Positions 44,743-52,793 of a DNA stretch of 64,000 nucleotides are shown here, piece after piece. A program made the position numbers and the translations under genes. The notes beneath the pieces are model-generated. The model searched no databases, was not told the DNA's origin, and was given only the letters and a program-made list of their open reading frames with translations. The stretch covers positions 558,001-622,000 of the forward strand of contig NZ_AP027059.1 of assembly GCF_030295325.1 (NCBI RefSeq), in the 5' to 3' direction. Every line of letters begins with the position of its first letter. Within the stretch, counting starts at the first letter, position 1. This DNA comes from Haliovirga abyssi (GTDB lineage: Bacteria; Fusobacteriota; Fusobacteriia; Fusobacteriales; Haliovirgaceae).

Positions 44743-45735
44743 ATGATTAAAAAAATTCAAAAGAATTTGTCAGGAAATATGTTGATATACACATTTTTAG
44801 TTATGATTGGAGGATTTGGTGTTGGATATATTTTTCCAAATGCTAAAAAATTATCTACATATATATTGCCAATAGTATTTATTATGATATATCCAATGAT
44901 GATAAATATTTCATTAGCTTCTTTGAAAAAGATAAAAGGATCGACTAAACCTTTAATAGAAGCAACAATATTAAATTTTATTTATGCACCAGCTTTTTTA
45001 TATATTTTGACTAGTATATTTATAGCAGATCCAAGAATAAAATTAGCTTTAATGCTTTTAGCAGTAGCACCAGCATCTAGTATGGGATTAGGATATATTG
45101 GGCTTGCAGAAGGACATATGGTAACAGGAGCTATAATTGTAGCAGTAGCATTTATCCTTTCAATTTTTGTTTATCCAATTGCAGGGAGTTATTTTGCAGC
45201 AGGAGCAAACATAGTATTGCCATTACCATTAATGTTAAAAAATTTAGGAGTAATATTAATTTTACCTTTAGCCTTAGGTATAATAACTAGAGAATTAATA
45301 ATGAAAAAGCATGATGAAAAAGTATATAATAGTAAATTTAAACCTGTATTTTCAGTAGTAACATTGGCATCTTTATATCTTTTAATGTTTACAATATTTG
45401 CTTCGAAAGCAGATTTAATAATAAAAAATTACAAAGCTATAATTATGATAGCTCCAGTAGCTATAATTTATTATACTGTTACTATATTTTTTACAATATA
45501 CATGAATAAAACAGTTTTAAAATTTGAATATGGTCATCATCAAGCTGTAGTATTCACAAGTGTTAGTAAAAATATTGCATTAACAATAGCAATTATAATA
45601 GCTATTTTTGGAAAAGATGGACAATATATGGCAATAGCACCAGCAATAATGTCATTATTTCAGCCAATATTTTTAATGACATATTTAAAATCAAGTGGAA
45701 AAGTAAAAAAACATTTTAATGTGTCTAAAAATTAA
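44743..45735 (+). CDS. BASS-superfamily transporter, arsenic-resistance-like subgroup
   Basis: 330-residue membrane protein with about ten segments. LPIVFIMIYPMMINISLASL and VAPASSMGLGYIGLAEG resemble the bile acid:sodium symporter superfamily branch annotated as arsenic resistance proteins. The essential Cys of true ACR3 arsenite pumps (in an ARCIAMV-type motif) is not present at the matching place, so I do not call it ACR3. Likely an anion or thiolate transporter working with the permease upstream. The start is ATG 44743 after AGAAGGG. Confidence 0.75.
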   Translation: MIKKIQKNLSGNMLIYTFLVMIGGFGVGYIFPNAKKLSTYILPIVFIMIYPMMINISLASLKKIKGSTKPLIEATILNFIYAPAFLYILTSIFIADPRIKLALMLLAVAPASSMGLGYIGLAEGHMVTGAIIVAVAFILSIFVYPIAGSYFAAGANIVLPLPLMLKNLGVILILPLALGIITRELIMKKHDEKVYNSKFKPVFSVVTLASLYLLMFTIFASKADLIIKNYKAIIMIAPVAIIYYTVTIFFTIYMNKTVLKFEYGHHQAVVFTSVSKNIALTIAIIIAIFGKDGQYMAIAPAIMSLFQPIFLMTYLKSSGKVKKHFNVSKN

Positions 45736-45836
45736 AGGATATTTTTTTAATTTTATCATAAGCTTGAAGTTGAGAAAAATATTCAGAATAAAGTTAGATT
45801 TGAGAGGTAAAAAAATAAAAAAAGGAGAGATTTATT

Positions 45837-46292
45837 ATGAAAAAGAAAGAATTAAGTGAAATTAAAACAGAGGCAGCTAAAAAAACAATTACTATGCAAC
45901 ATGAAAAATTTGGAAAAACAATAGGAGTTAATGGATGTGCAGGAAGCTCTAATTTAGGACAAAAAAGTTTTTTCATATCAAGAGAATTGACTAAAAGATT
46001 TCCAAATGCTTTTATGAGATGTCCATTAGGATTATATCCAGAGGTAGAAGGACCAAGTCAAGTACTAATGTATGATGATTATCAAATTGTAATAGATGGG
46101 TGTAAAGGAGCTTGTCTTAGAAAAAGTTTAGAAAAGGCAGGAATAAAAATAGATTTAGCTTATGAATTAGATCATGAAGATTATATGACAGAGAAAAAAG
46201 CTGGACCACATTTTGATGAAAAGAAAATGTTGGAATTAACAGATATTATAGAAAGAGATATTAAAAAATTAATAGAAAAAGAAAATAAATGA
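45837..46292 (+). CDS. DGC-domain putative zinc-binding protein
   Basis: 151-residue soluble protein. It has the cysteine motifs of the DGC family: GVNGCAGSSNLGQKS near residue 31, FMRCPLGLYPEVEG, and IDGCKGACLRKSLEKAGI that gives the family its Asp-Gly-Cys name. These proteins are predicted metal binders of unknown function and are often found with permeases and thioredoxins like those here. The start is ATG 45837 after AAAGGAGAG. Confidence 0.82.
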   Translation: MKKKELSEIKTEAAKKTITMQHEKFGKTIGVNGCAGSSNLGQKSFFISRELTKRFPNAFMRCPLGLYPEVEGPSQVLMYDDYQIVIDGCKGACLRKSLEKAGIKIDLAYELDHEDYMTEKKAGPHFDEKKMLELTDIIERDIKKLIEKENK

Positions 46293-46340
46293 TTTTTTAA
46301 AGATTAATTAGTTTGTGATACAATAAAGGGGTGAATAAAA

Positions 46341-46580
46341 TTGGATATAACAATATTAGGAGTTGAAAGTAGAGAATTATTAGATCTGGAAATAAATTTA
46401 CTAAAAGTAATTAATAAAATAGAGAAAGATATTAATATAAAAAAAATATCTGATCCAAAAAAAATTGCTGAACGTGGAATAATGTCTGTGCCAGCTCTTA
46501 TAATAAATGGAGAGCTGAAATTTTCTGGTGAGATTCCAACAGTGCATGAATTAAAAATAATTTTAAAAAATTTAAAATAG
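46341..46580 (+). CDS. Thioredoxin-fold protein without the CxxC motif
   Basis: 79-residue small thioredoxin-like protein. It keeps the fold's cis-Pro segment (IMSVPALIINGELKFSG), but the active-site CxxC is replaced: LGVESRELLDLE aligns with LGTGCPNCIKLE of the neighbouring paralogue. It therefore cannot do dithiol chemistry and may be a scaffold or decoy partner. The start is TTG 46341 after AAGGGGTGA. The stop is 12 bases before the start of its active paralogue. Confidence 0.75.
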   Translation: MDITILGVESRELLDLEINLLKVINKIEKDINIKKISDPKKIAERGIMSVPALIINGELKFSGEIPTVHELKIILKNLK

Positions 46581-46592
46581 GAAGTGATTAGA

Positions 46593-46826
46593 GTGAATTT
46601 GAAGATTTTAGGGACTGGGTGTCCAAATTGTATTAAGTTAGAGAAAAATGTAATAGAAGCTGTAGAAAAATTAGGAATAGAGGCAGAAATAGAAAAAGTA
46701 ACTGAGATAAAGGATATAATGGCATTTGGAGTAATGATGACACCAACTTTAGTTGTAGATGGAGAAGTGAAAATTATGGGAAAAATTGCAAAAGTTGATG
46801 AGATTATAAAAGTTTTGCAAAAATAA
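46593..46826 (+). CDS. Small thioredoxin, redox-active disulfide protein type
   Basis: 77-residue thioredoxin-like protein of the MTH895 type, with active site GTGCPNCIKLEKN near residue 10 and cis-Pro VMMTPTLVVDGEVKIMG. These tiny thioredoxins often sit beside DUF318-type permeases. GTG 46593 is preferred to GTG 46584 because AGGAAG (46579-46584) is then correctly spaced and the product has the usual family N-terminus. It is the last gene of the cassette and is followed by a terminator. Confidence 0.85.
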   Translation: MNLKILGTGCPNCIKLEKNVIEAVEKLGIEAEIEKVTEIKDIMAFGVMMTPTLVVDGEVKIMGKIAKVDEIIKVLQK

Positions 46827-46842
46827 GGAAAGTAGTTTATGA

Positions 46843-46870
46843 AGAGGCGTGATTTATTGCGTCTCTTTTT
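46843..46870 (+). terminator. Terminator after the redox/transport cassette
   Basis: AGAGGCG (46843-46849) pairs with CGTCTCT (46860-46866), allowing one G-U, then a T-run. Confidence 0.75.
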
Positions 46871-47017
46871 GTATTGTGAGATTTTAGGTATATTAAATTA
46901 ACAATTTATGCTTATAATATAAATAATTTAATGAAAATATAGCACTAAATATCAAGCAACTATTTTAAAATTAAAGTATAATTTCTTTATAATTAATTAA
47001 AAAAAGGAGAAATTATT

Positions 47018-48748
47018 ATGAATAAAACAGCGATTTTTCACGAAATAGATTCAAATTATTGTTATGGAGTATCCAAAGATGAATTGTTAATAAAAATAAG
47101 AACAGAAAAAAATAATATAAAAGAGGTTGAATTATTATATGTGGATAAATTTAAATATCTATTTGCTAAGAAAAAAGAATTTAGAAATGTAAAAATGAAA
47201 AAAAGATATACAGATGATATGTTTGATTATTATGAGACAGTTATAAAATTTGATGTCTTAAGTTTAAGCTATATTTTTAAATTAAAAGATGAGAAAGAAG
47301 AAATTTTTTATGGAAATTATAAATTTTATAACGAGATAAATAAAGAAGAGGGAATAGCTTATATTCCAGAAATGTTTACAATGCCTGTTTTAGATTTTAC
47401 AGATCTTTTTATTACTCCAAAATGGGCAGAAGAATCAATTGTATATCAAATTTTTCCAGAGAGATTTTATCGTGGAGATAATTATATAGAAAATAAAAAC
47501 CATTTAGATTGGAATGGAAATGTAGAAAATGACAGTTATTTAGGTGGAAATTTATTAGGAATTATAGATAAAATGGAATATATTTCAGAATTAGGAGTTA
47601 ATACAATTTATCTAAATCCAATATTTAAAGCAGGATATAATCATAAATATTGTACATTTGATTATTTTGAGATAGATCCTGATTTTGGGACATTAGAGCT
47701 GTTTAAAAAATTAGTAAAAAAAGCTCATAAAAAAGGAATAAAAATAATTTTAGATGGAGCATTTAGCAGTACAGGAGTTGAATTTGAACCTTTTACAGAT
47801 ATTTTAGAAAAAAATGAAAAATCAAAATATAGTTCTTGGTATAAGATAGATAGATATCCAGTAGAAGTAAAATCACCAGCTAATTATAAATGTTTTGCAC
47901 ATTTTCCGCTACTTCCAAAATTGAATTATAGCTCTTTGGAGATGCAGGAGTATATACTAAAAGTATTAAAATATTGGATAGAAGAAGCGGATATAGATGG
48001 GTGGAGATTGGATGTGGCTGATGAGATACCACATTCTTTTTGGAAAAAAGCTAGAAAAGTTATAAAAGAAGTAAAATCGGAAGCTATAATAATTGGAGAA
48101 GTTTGGTATGATAGCTCTTCTTGGTTAAATGGAGATGAATTTGATACAGTTATGAATTATCAATTTTATACAGCTACTTTAGATTATATTGCAAAAAATA
48201 AGATTAATTCTAAAGAATATGGAGAAGCAATATCTAAATATTTGGCAAAATATAAAAAACAAACTCATAAATTATTATGGAATTTAATAGGGACTCATGA
48301 TACTGCAAGATTTAGTTTTTTGGCTAATGAAAGAAAAGATAAAAAGATATTAGCTTTGATTCTGCAATTTACAATGATTGGAACTCCATTAATATATTAT
48401 GGAGATGAAGTAGGGCTTACAGGAGGAGAAGACCCTGATAATAGAAGGGGAATGCTTTGGGGAGATAGCCAAGATAAAGAATTATTAGAATTTTACAAAA
48501 AGATAATAAAGATAAGAAAAAATGAAAAAGCTTTATTTTTAGGAGAGATTGAGATTGAAGATAGTGAAGATAATGTTTTTCATTTTAGAAGAAAATATAA
48601 TAATGATGTAATTGAAATTTATATAAATAATAGTGATAAAAATATAAATAAAATTATAGAAGGGAAATATATTGATATTTTTGATGAAAAAGAGGTTTTA
48701 GGAGAGATTGATATTCTAAAATTTGGATTTAAAATATTAAAAAAATAG
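47018..48748 (+). CDS. GH13 alpha-amylase-family enzyme (neopullulanase/cyclomaltodextrinase type)
   Basis: 576-residue cytoplasmic alpha-glucan hydrolase. An N-terminal beta-sandwich (1-130) precedes the GH13 barrel (VYQIFPERFYRGDN; YLGGNLLGIIDKMEYI). Catalytic residues: Asp in DGWRLDVADEI (about 332), Glu in IIGEVWYD (about 361), Asp in LIGTHDTARF (about 428). A short C-terminal beta domain ends the protein. The N-domain and lack of a signal peptide suit cyclomaltodextrinase or neopullulanase acting on imported maltodextrins. The start is ATG 47018 after AAAGGAGA. Confidence 0.88.
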   Translation: MNKTAIFHEIDSNYCYGVSKDELLIKIRTEKNNIKEVELLYVDKFKYLFAKKKEFRNVKMKKRYTDDMFDYYETVIKFDVLSLSYIFKLKDEKEEIFYGNYKFYNEINKEEGIAYIPEMFTMPVLDFTDLFITPKWAEESIVYQIFPERFYRGDNYIENKNHLDWNGNVENDSYLGGNLLGIIDKMEYISELGVNTIYLNPIFKAGYNHKYCTFDYFEIDPDFGTLELFKKLVKKAHKKGIKIILDGAFSSTGVEFEPFTDILEKNEKSKYSSWYKIDRYPVEVKSPANYKCFAHFPLLPKLNYSSLEMQEYILKVLKYWIEEADIDGWRLDVADEIPHSFWKKARKVIKEVKSEAIIIGEVWYDSSSWLNGDEFDTVMNYQFYTATLDYIAKNKINSKEYGEAISKYLAKYKKQTHKLLWNLIGTHDTARFSFLANERKDKKILALILQFTMIGTPLIYYGDEVGLTGGEDPDNRRGMLWGDSQDKELLEFYKKIIKIRKNEKALFLGEIEIEDSEDNVFHFRRKYNNDVIEIYINNSDKNINKIIEGKYIDIFDEKEVLGEIDILKFGFKILKK

Positions 48749-48782
48749 AGTTGTTTTATGTGTAAAATAAAGTTATAATAAA

Positions 48783-48866
48783 AAATAAGCTACGCTTTAT
48801 ACAGTAGAGTATAAAAATTTTATCTTGAAAAATTGCATGTTTTAAAAAATGGAGTAGCTTATTTTC
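48783..48866. repeat. R4 palindromic repeat, inverted and shortened
   Basis: AAATAAGCTACGC and GAGTAGCTTATTT ends; orientation is reversed relative to other copies (the flank CTGAACAAATTTATATTTACC follows on the right). Confidence 0.7.
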
Positions 48867-48891
48867 TGAACAAATTTATATTTACCTAATT

Positions 48892-48992
48892 GGGTACAAT
48901 AAAAAAATAAATTTGTCAAAATTGTTTGAGAAAATCTGTAGATTCGTTCATATTTTTCAAACAAATGACTCATTAATTTTTTTAAAGTCCCT
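48892..48992 (+). repeat. R1 palindromic repeat, copy C, before the AraC gene
   Basis: 101 bp from GGGTAC to AGTCCCT, about four differences from copy A. It has the same orientation as the downstream gene and ends 63 bases before its ATG. Confidence 0.85.
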
Positions 48993-49055
48993 TGATAAAA
49001 AAGATGATTTGTTTCAAGAAAAATTATTTTTAAGTATACCAAAAAGGAGTTTTTT

Positions 49056-49937
49056 ATGAACTATTTTGATGAAATTTCAAAGGTTATTGATTATATAGAG
49101 GATAATTTGAGAAATGATATTACAATTGATGATTTATGTAATTATATATATATTTCAAAATATCATTTTCAAAGATTATTTAAAAGTATAGTTGGAGAGT
49201 CTGTTATATCCTATATAAAAAAGAGAAGAGTTTATGAAGCGGCATTAGAATTAAAAACTTCTAATAAAAATATTTTAGAGATAGCTATTGAATTTAATTT
49301 TAATTCTAATGAAGTTTTTTCGAGAAGTTTTAAAAAAATATATGGAATAACTCCTAAAAAATATAGAGATTCAAAGATGATAATAAACAAATATCCCAAA
49401 ATAGATTTAGTAGCAAGAAAATTATTTATTAATAGCTTGGGATATTTAATATCTTGGGAATTAGTAGAGATGCCAGAACTAAAATTAATTGGATTGCAGG
49501 GCGTTTCTACTGGAAAAAATGATATTGAGATTACTAGAAAAATTTGGAATGAATTACTAAAAGAGCTACCTAAATTAAAAAATATAGAAAATTCTAATTT
49601 ACATTATAATTTTTTGATTAATGGTTTTTCTGATGACTTAAATATTTTTTTTGGAGGATTTAAAGTTAAAAATTTTGATTTCATCCCTTCAAAATTTATT
49701 TTGAGAAAGATTAATTCTCAAAAATATGTAAAATTTATGCATAAAAGTGAAAGTAAAAATGGGATAACGAAATCTCTTGATAAAACAATAGATCTTATTT
49801 ATGATACTTGGCTACCTAATACAAATTATAAAATAGATGATATAGGATTTGATTTGCTTGTTGTTAGTAATGAAGAAAATTTAAATACAGAAGGAGAAAA
49901 TACAATTATAGAACTGTATTTGCCTTTGAAAAGATAG
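49056..49937 (+). CDS. AraC-family regulator with GyrI-like effector domain
   Basis: 293-residue regulator. The AraC double helix-turn-helix is N-terminal (residues about 8-105: ITIDDLCNYIYISKYHFQRL, then ILEIAIEFNFNSNEVFSRSF, KKIYGITPKKYR). From about 150 a GyrI-like effector-binding domain follows (MPELKLIGLQGVSTGKND). Proteins of this layout often regulate drug or small-molecule responses. The target is unknown; no divergent partner exists. The start is ATG 49056 after AAAAGGAG; repeat R1 copy C forms the leader. Confidence 0.88.
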   Translation: MNYFDEISKVIDYIEDNLRNDITIDDLCNYIYISKYHFQRLFKSIVGESVISYIKKRRVYEAALELKTSNKNILEIAIEFNFNSNEVFSRSFKKIYGITPKKYRDSKMIINKYPKIDLVARKLFINSLGYLISWELVEMPELKLIGLQGVSTGKNDIEITRKIWNELLKELPKLKNIENSNLHYNFLINGFSDDLNIFFGGFKVKNFDFIPSKFILRKINSQKYVKFMHKSESKNGITKSLDKTIDLIYDTWLPNTNYKIDDIGFDLLVVSNEENLNTEGENTIIELYLPLKR

Positions 49938-49942
49938 TATTA

Positions 49943-49982
49943 AATAGGGTGATATAGAAGAATCTATATTATCCTATTTTTA
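49943..49982 (+). terminator. Terminator after the AraC gene
   Basis: AATAGGGTGATATAGA (49943-49958) pairs with TCTATATTATCCTATT (49963-49978) with two G-U pairs, then Ts. Confidence 0.85.
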
Positions 49983-50164
49983 TATTTAAATTTCATCTTT
50001 TTAACTATTCTAATAAGATAAATATTTTTAAAAATACTTTTTAAAATACTTTTTAAAAGAAAGAGTTTTATATTGAATTAGGCTAAATTACTTATAATTT
50101 AGTCTTTTTGTTATGTTTATATATGAAATGTATCTATTGTTGACAAAACAGTATATAAAAATAT

Positions 50165-50193
50165 TTGACATTGTACTAGTATTTTGATATAAT
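50165..50193 (+). promoter_or_regulatory. Perfect consensus sigma-70 promoter for the exported subtilase module
   Basis: TTGACA (50165-50170), exactly 17 bases, TATAAT (50188-50193). Another TTGACA lies at 50140. The start codon of the first lipoprotein is 50 bases downstream. High expression is expected unless a repressor acts. Confidence 0.85.
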
Positions 50194-50243
50194 TCTTACC
50201 CGCGGAATTTAAATTACTAAAAAATTGGAGGAGGTATTAAGTT

Positions 50244-50588
50244 ATGAAGAAGTATTGGAAGTTTTTGTTAGGATTAGTGTTATTAGGAAGTTTTTTTGGT
50301 TGTGAAAGTTTATTGGATGGTGGTAACAAATTAGTAGAGGTAAAAGTAATAGCTACTTCTGAAAATCAAGTTGTAGTAAGAGATATAAAAATTGATGAAG
50401 ATAATATAGATTTATCGAATAATCAAGCAACTGAAATGATTGAATCAGGTGATAAGAGTGTAAGTTGGAATACTGTAGAGGTAATTAATGGAGCAGCAAC
50501 ATTTGTAAAACATGAAGATGAAATTGATATTAATGAAGATGGAACTTTAAAAGTTTATGAAGATAAAGTAAAATTTATAACAAAATAA
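50244..50588 (+). CDS. Small lipoprotein, unknown function
   Basis: 114-residue exported lipoprotein. The signal peptide has the lipobox LGSFFGC (lipidated Cys about 20). The mature part is short, acidic and beta-rich, with no family that I recognise. It is the first gene after a perfect promoter and has a strong GGAGGAGG ribosome site, so it should be abundant. It heads a module with a large lipoprotein, a subtilase and an outer-membrane barrel; a chaperone, inhibitor or surface role for the subtilase is possible but not shown. Confidence 0.75.
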   Translation: MKKYWKFLLGLVLLGSFFGCESLLDGGNKLVEVKVIATSENQVVVRDIKIDEDNIDLSNNQATEMIESGDKSVSWNTVEVINGAATFVKHEDEIDINEDGTLKVYEDKVKFITK

Positions 50589-50607
50589 TTAGATGGGAGA
50601 AGATATT

Positions 50608-52782
50608 ATGAAAAAAATATTAAGAGTTTTGCTTTTAATTACTATTTCCATCTCTTTTTTTGGATGTTTTAATGAAAATAGTGATGATAGTAATAATTTA
50701 AAAAGAGATTTAGAAAATAAGATTAGTATAAAAGTAAAAGTATTAAATAGTGTAGCAGGAAATAATATAAGTAATTCTGCTATTAAAGTATATATGGGAG
50801 AAGAGATATTAGGAGAAGCTAAAACAGATAAAAATGGAGATGCTACAATTTATTTAGACAAGGATTTAAATGGAAATTATATAGATGTAGTAGCAACTAA
50901 AAAAGGGTATGGAACATCTAAATTTCAAGATTTAAAATTAGGAAGAGATAATGAAGGAACTATTACATTATATAATTTTAAATCTTTATTAAAAGAGTAT
51001 CAAGATAGATTAGAAGCACCTACAATAGAAAAAGTAGAAGTTTTATCTAATGATGATAAAGATGGATCTTATAAAACATTATTTGATGAACAAAATTATG
51101 AAAATAAGAGTATTGATAGTGTGAAAATACAGGCAAAAGCTAAAATAGCTATGGAAAAAACAGAATGGGGAACACAAGGTATCAGACTAGATATAAATAG
51201 TAATGTTACAAGAAATTCTTATAAGGTTTCAAATTATCAAGTTAGAAGTGAAGAGATAAAAGGTTCGAATCCGAAAGAGTATTTAACAGTAGCCGAATTT
51301 GACACAGGATATAATTTGATAAAAGGTGAAAATTATATAAAAATTCATGTACAAGATTTAGCAGGAAATAATACTACTAAATATGTATACTTAACTGCTT
51401 TAAAAGGTGTAGAATTAAAAAGCTCTGAAATAAAAGAAACAACAGCAAAATTATTTAGTTATGAATTTATGATGTATGCAAAATCATATGTACAATATTT
51501 ACCAAGAACAATAAAATATGCAGAAATAAATAGAGGTTTTTCAAATTTTGATTTAGAACCAACTATTGGATATGTAAGTTTAAAATTTTCAGTAAGAGAT
51601 AAAGATAATACTTATATACCTATAAAAGGATTCGAAGTATATAGATCAGAAGATAACAAAAATTTCACAAAAGTAGGAGAAAAATTTTATACTGAAGCTA
51701 CAATTGGAGAATTGGACACTGATATAAATGATTTGTATAAAGGTGTTGACTCTAAAGATAAACCAAAACATGATGAATATGGACATAAATATATAGATTC
51801 TGATTCTACATTAGAAGAAGGAAAAGTATATTATTATAAAATTAAGGCCTTTAGTGAAAAAGGTGTATTAATGACAAATGTAGTAAAAGGAAGATTTTTA
51901 TCAAGCTTTAAAGTTGTTCTTGAAGGTCCAGAAAATAATGGGAAAGTAGATAAAATTTCTCCAACATTTAAATTTAAAATAGATGGGATGCCTTCATTAA
52001 AAGAGATAGCAACTAATTTAGCAGATAAAATAACATCAAGAAGTGCTATAGAAGTAGAGATAAGTAATTTAGAAACTGAAATAAAAAGTATAACTGATGA
52101 AACAGAATTAAAAAGTAAACAAGCAGATTTAGAAAATAAAAAAGCAGAATTAAAATCAATAAAAGATGAAATATTTGATACAAAAAAAGGTATAGGAGAT
52201 CAGTTTAGGTTTAAAATGGCAATAGAAGATAAATTAGGAGACAAATTTGGTTCTTATGCTATAAATAAAGGACCTACTTACAACTATTCTTGGCATTCAT
52301 TTGTTTATAATGTGGAAACAGGAAAATTTTATTGGATAACAGATTGGAAATACACAGGTTGGTGGTATAAAGATGCAGGATATAAACAAGGAGTTGAACC
52401 TGATTTAGAAAATTCAATAGAAATAGATAGTTTTAGACAACTTTTAGCAGGTTATGGAGTAAATATAGGAGAAGTATTTACTATAAATGATGATAATGAA
52501 ATAGAGTTTAATTTAGAAAATTTTGCACAAGTTTATAAGGATCAGATATGGATAAAATATGGTGGACCATTAGATTTAACATTGTTTGAAAAAGGGAAAA
52601 CATATGAATGGGATGTATTTGGATATCCAACATATAGCGGATATCAAACGGCACCACAATTTATAGAAGATTATAGTACAGATGATGTATATGGTAGATC
52701 TATAATTTATACTAATAAAGGTGCAGGAAACAATGCTGACAACGGAAGATATACGTTTATAGTGTCAGAAGATGCTAATTAA
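50608..52782 (+). CDS. Large multi-domain surface lipoprotein
   Basis: 724-residue lipoprotein (lipobox SISFFGC). Apparent layout: a carboxypeptidase-regulatory-like beta-sandwich (about 40-120: AIKVYMGEEILGEAKTDKNG), an Ig-like region with DLAGNNTTKYVYLTAL (about 130-270), an FN3-like domain with GFEVYRSEDNKNFTKVGE and GKVYYYKIKAFSE (about 300-430), a coiled coil (about 480-530: EVEISNLETEIKSITDE), and an aromatic-rich C-terminal domain (WKYTGWWYKDAGYKQG). Such proteins bind ligands or partners at the cell surface. The start is ATG 50608 with GGGAGAAG upstream. Followed 11 bases later by the subtilase gene. Confidence 0.75.
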   Translation: MKKILRVLLLITISISFFGCFNENSDDSNNLKRDLENKISIKVKVLNSVAGNNISNSAIKVYMGEEILGEAKTDKNGDATIYLDKDLNGNYIDVVATKKGYGTSKFQDLKLGRDNEGTITLYNFKSLLKEYQDRLEAPTIEKVEVLSNDDKDGSYKTLFDEQNYENKSIDSVKIQAKAKIAMEKTEWGTQGIRLDINSNVTRNSYKVSNYQVRSEEIKGSNPKEYLTVAEFDTGYNLIKGENYIKIHVQDLAGNNTTKYVYLTALKGVELKSSEIKETTAKLFSYEFMMYAKSYVQYLPRTIKYAEINRGFSNFDLEPTIGYVSLKFSVRDKDNTYIPIKGFEVYRSEDNKNFTKVGEKFYTEATIGELDTDINDLYKGVDSKDKPKHDEYGHKYIDSDSTLEEGKVYYYKIKAFSEKGVLMTNVVKGRFLSSFKVVLEGPENNGKVDKISPTFKFKIDGMPSLKEIATNLADKITSRSAIEVEISNLETEIKSITDETELKSKQADLENKKAELKSIKDEIFDTKKGIGDQFRFKMAIEDKLGDKFGSYAINKGPTYNYSWHSFVYNVETGKFYWITDWKYTGWWYKDAGYKQGVEPDLENSIEIDSFRQLLAGYGVNIGEVFTINDDNEIEFNLENFAQVYKDQIWIKYGGPLDLTLFEKGKTYEWDVFGYPTYSGYQTAPQFIEDYSTDDVYGRSIIYTNKGAGNNADNGRYTFIVSEDAN

Positions 52783-52793
52783 GGAGGTTTAAT

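Larger units (their letters stand above)
48749..49055. other. 307-base repeat-filled gap before the AraC gene
   Basis: Contains an inverted R4 copy (48783-48866) directly followed by R1 copy C (48892-48992) and about 60 bases of leader. No gene is seen. Confidence 0.75.
49938..50243. other. 306-base gap: terminator, AT-rich stretch and strong promoter
   Basis: After the AraC terminator there is a short direct duplication (AAATACTTTTTAAAATACTTTTTAA near 50032-50056) and then the consensus promoter at 50165-50193. No gene is seen. Confidence 0.7.

Noticed and set aside
44743-45735. Calling this transporter ACR3 arsenite efflux pump
   Set aside because: The conserved Cys motif of ACR3 is not seen; only the wider BASS/arsenic-resistance-like family is supported.
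51266-51276. GGTTCGAATCC, identical to a tRNA T-arm motif
   Set aside because: It lies inside the large lipoprotein reading frame, and no acceptor, D or anticodon arms or CCA end can be found around it.
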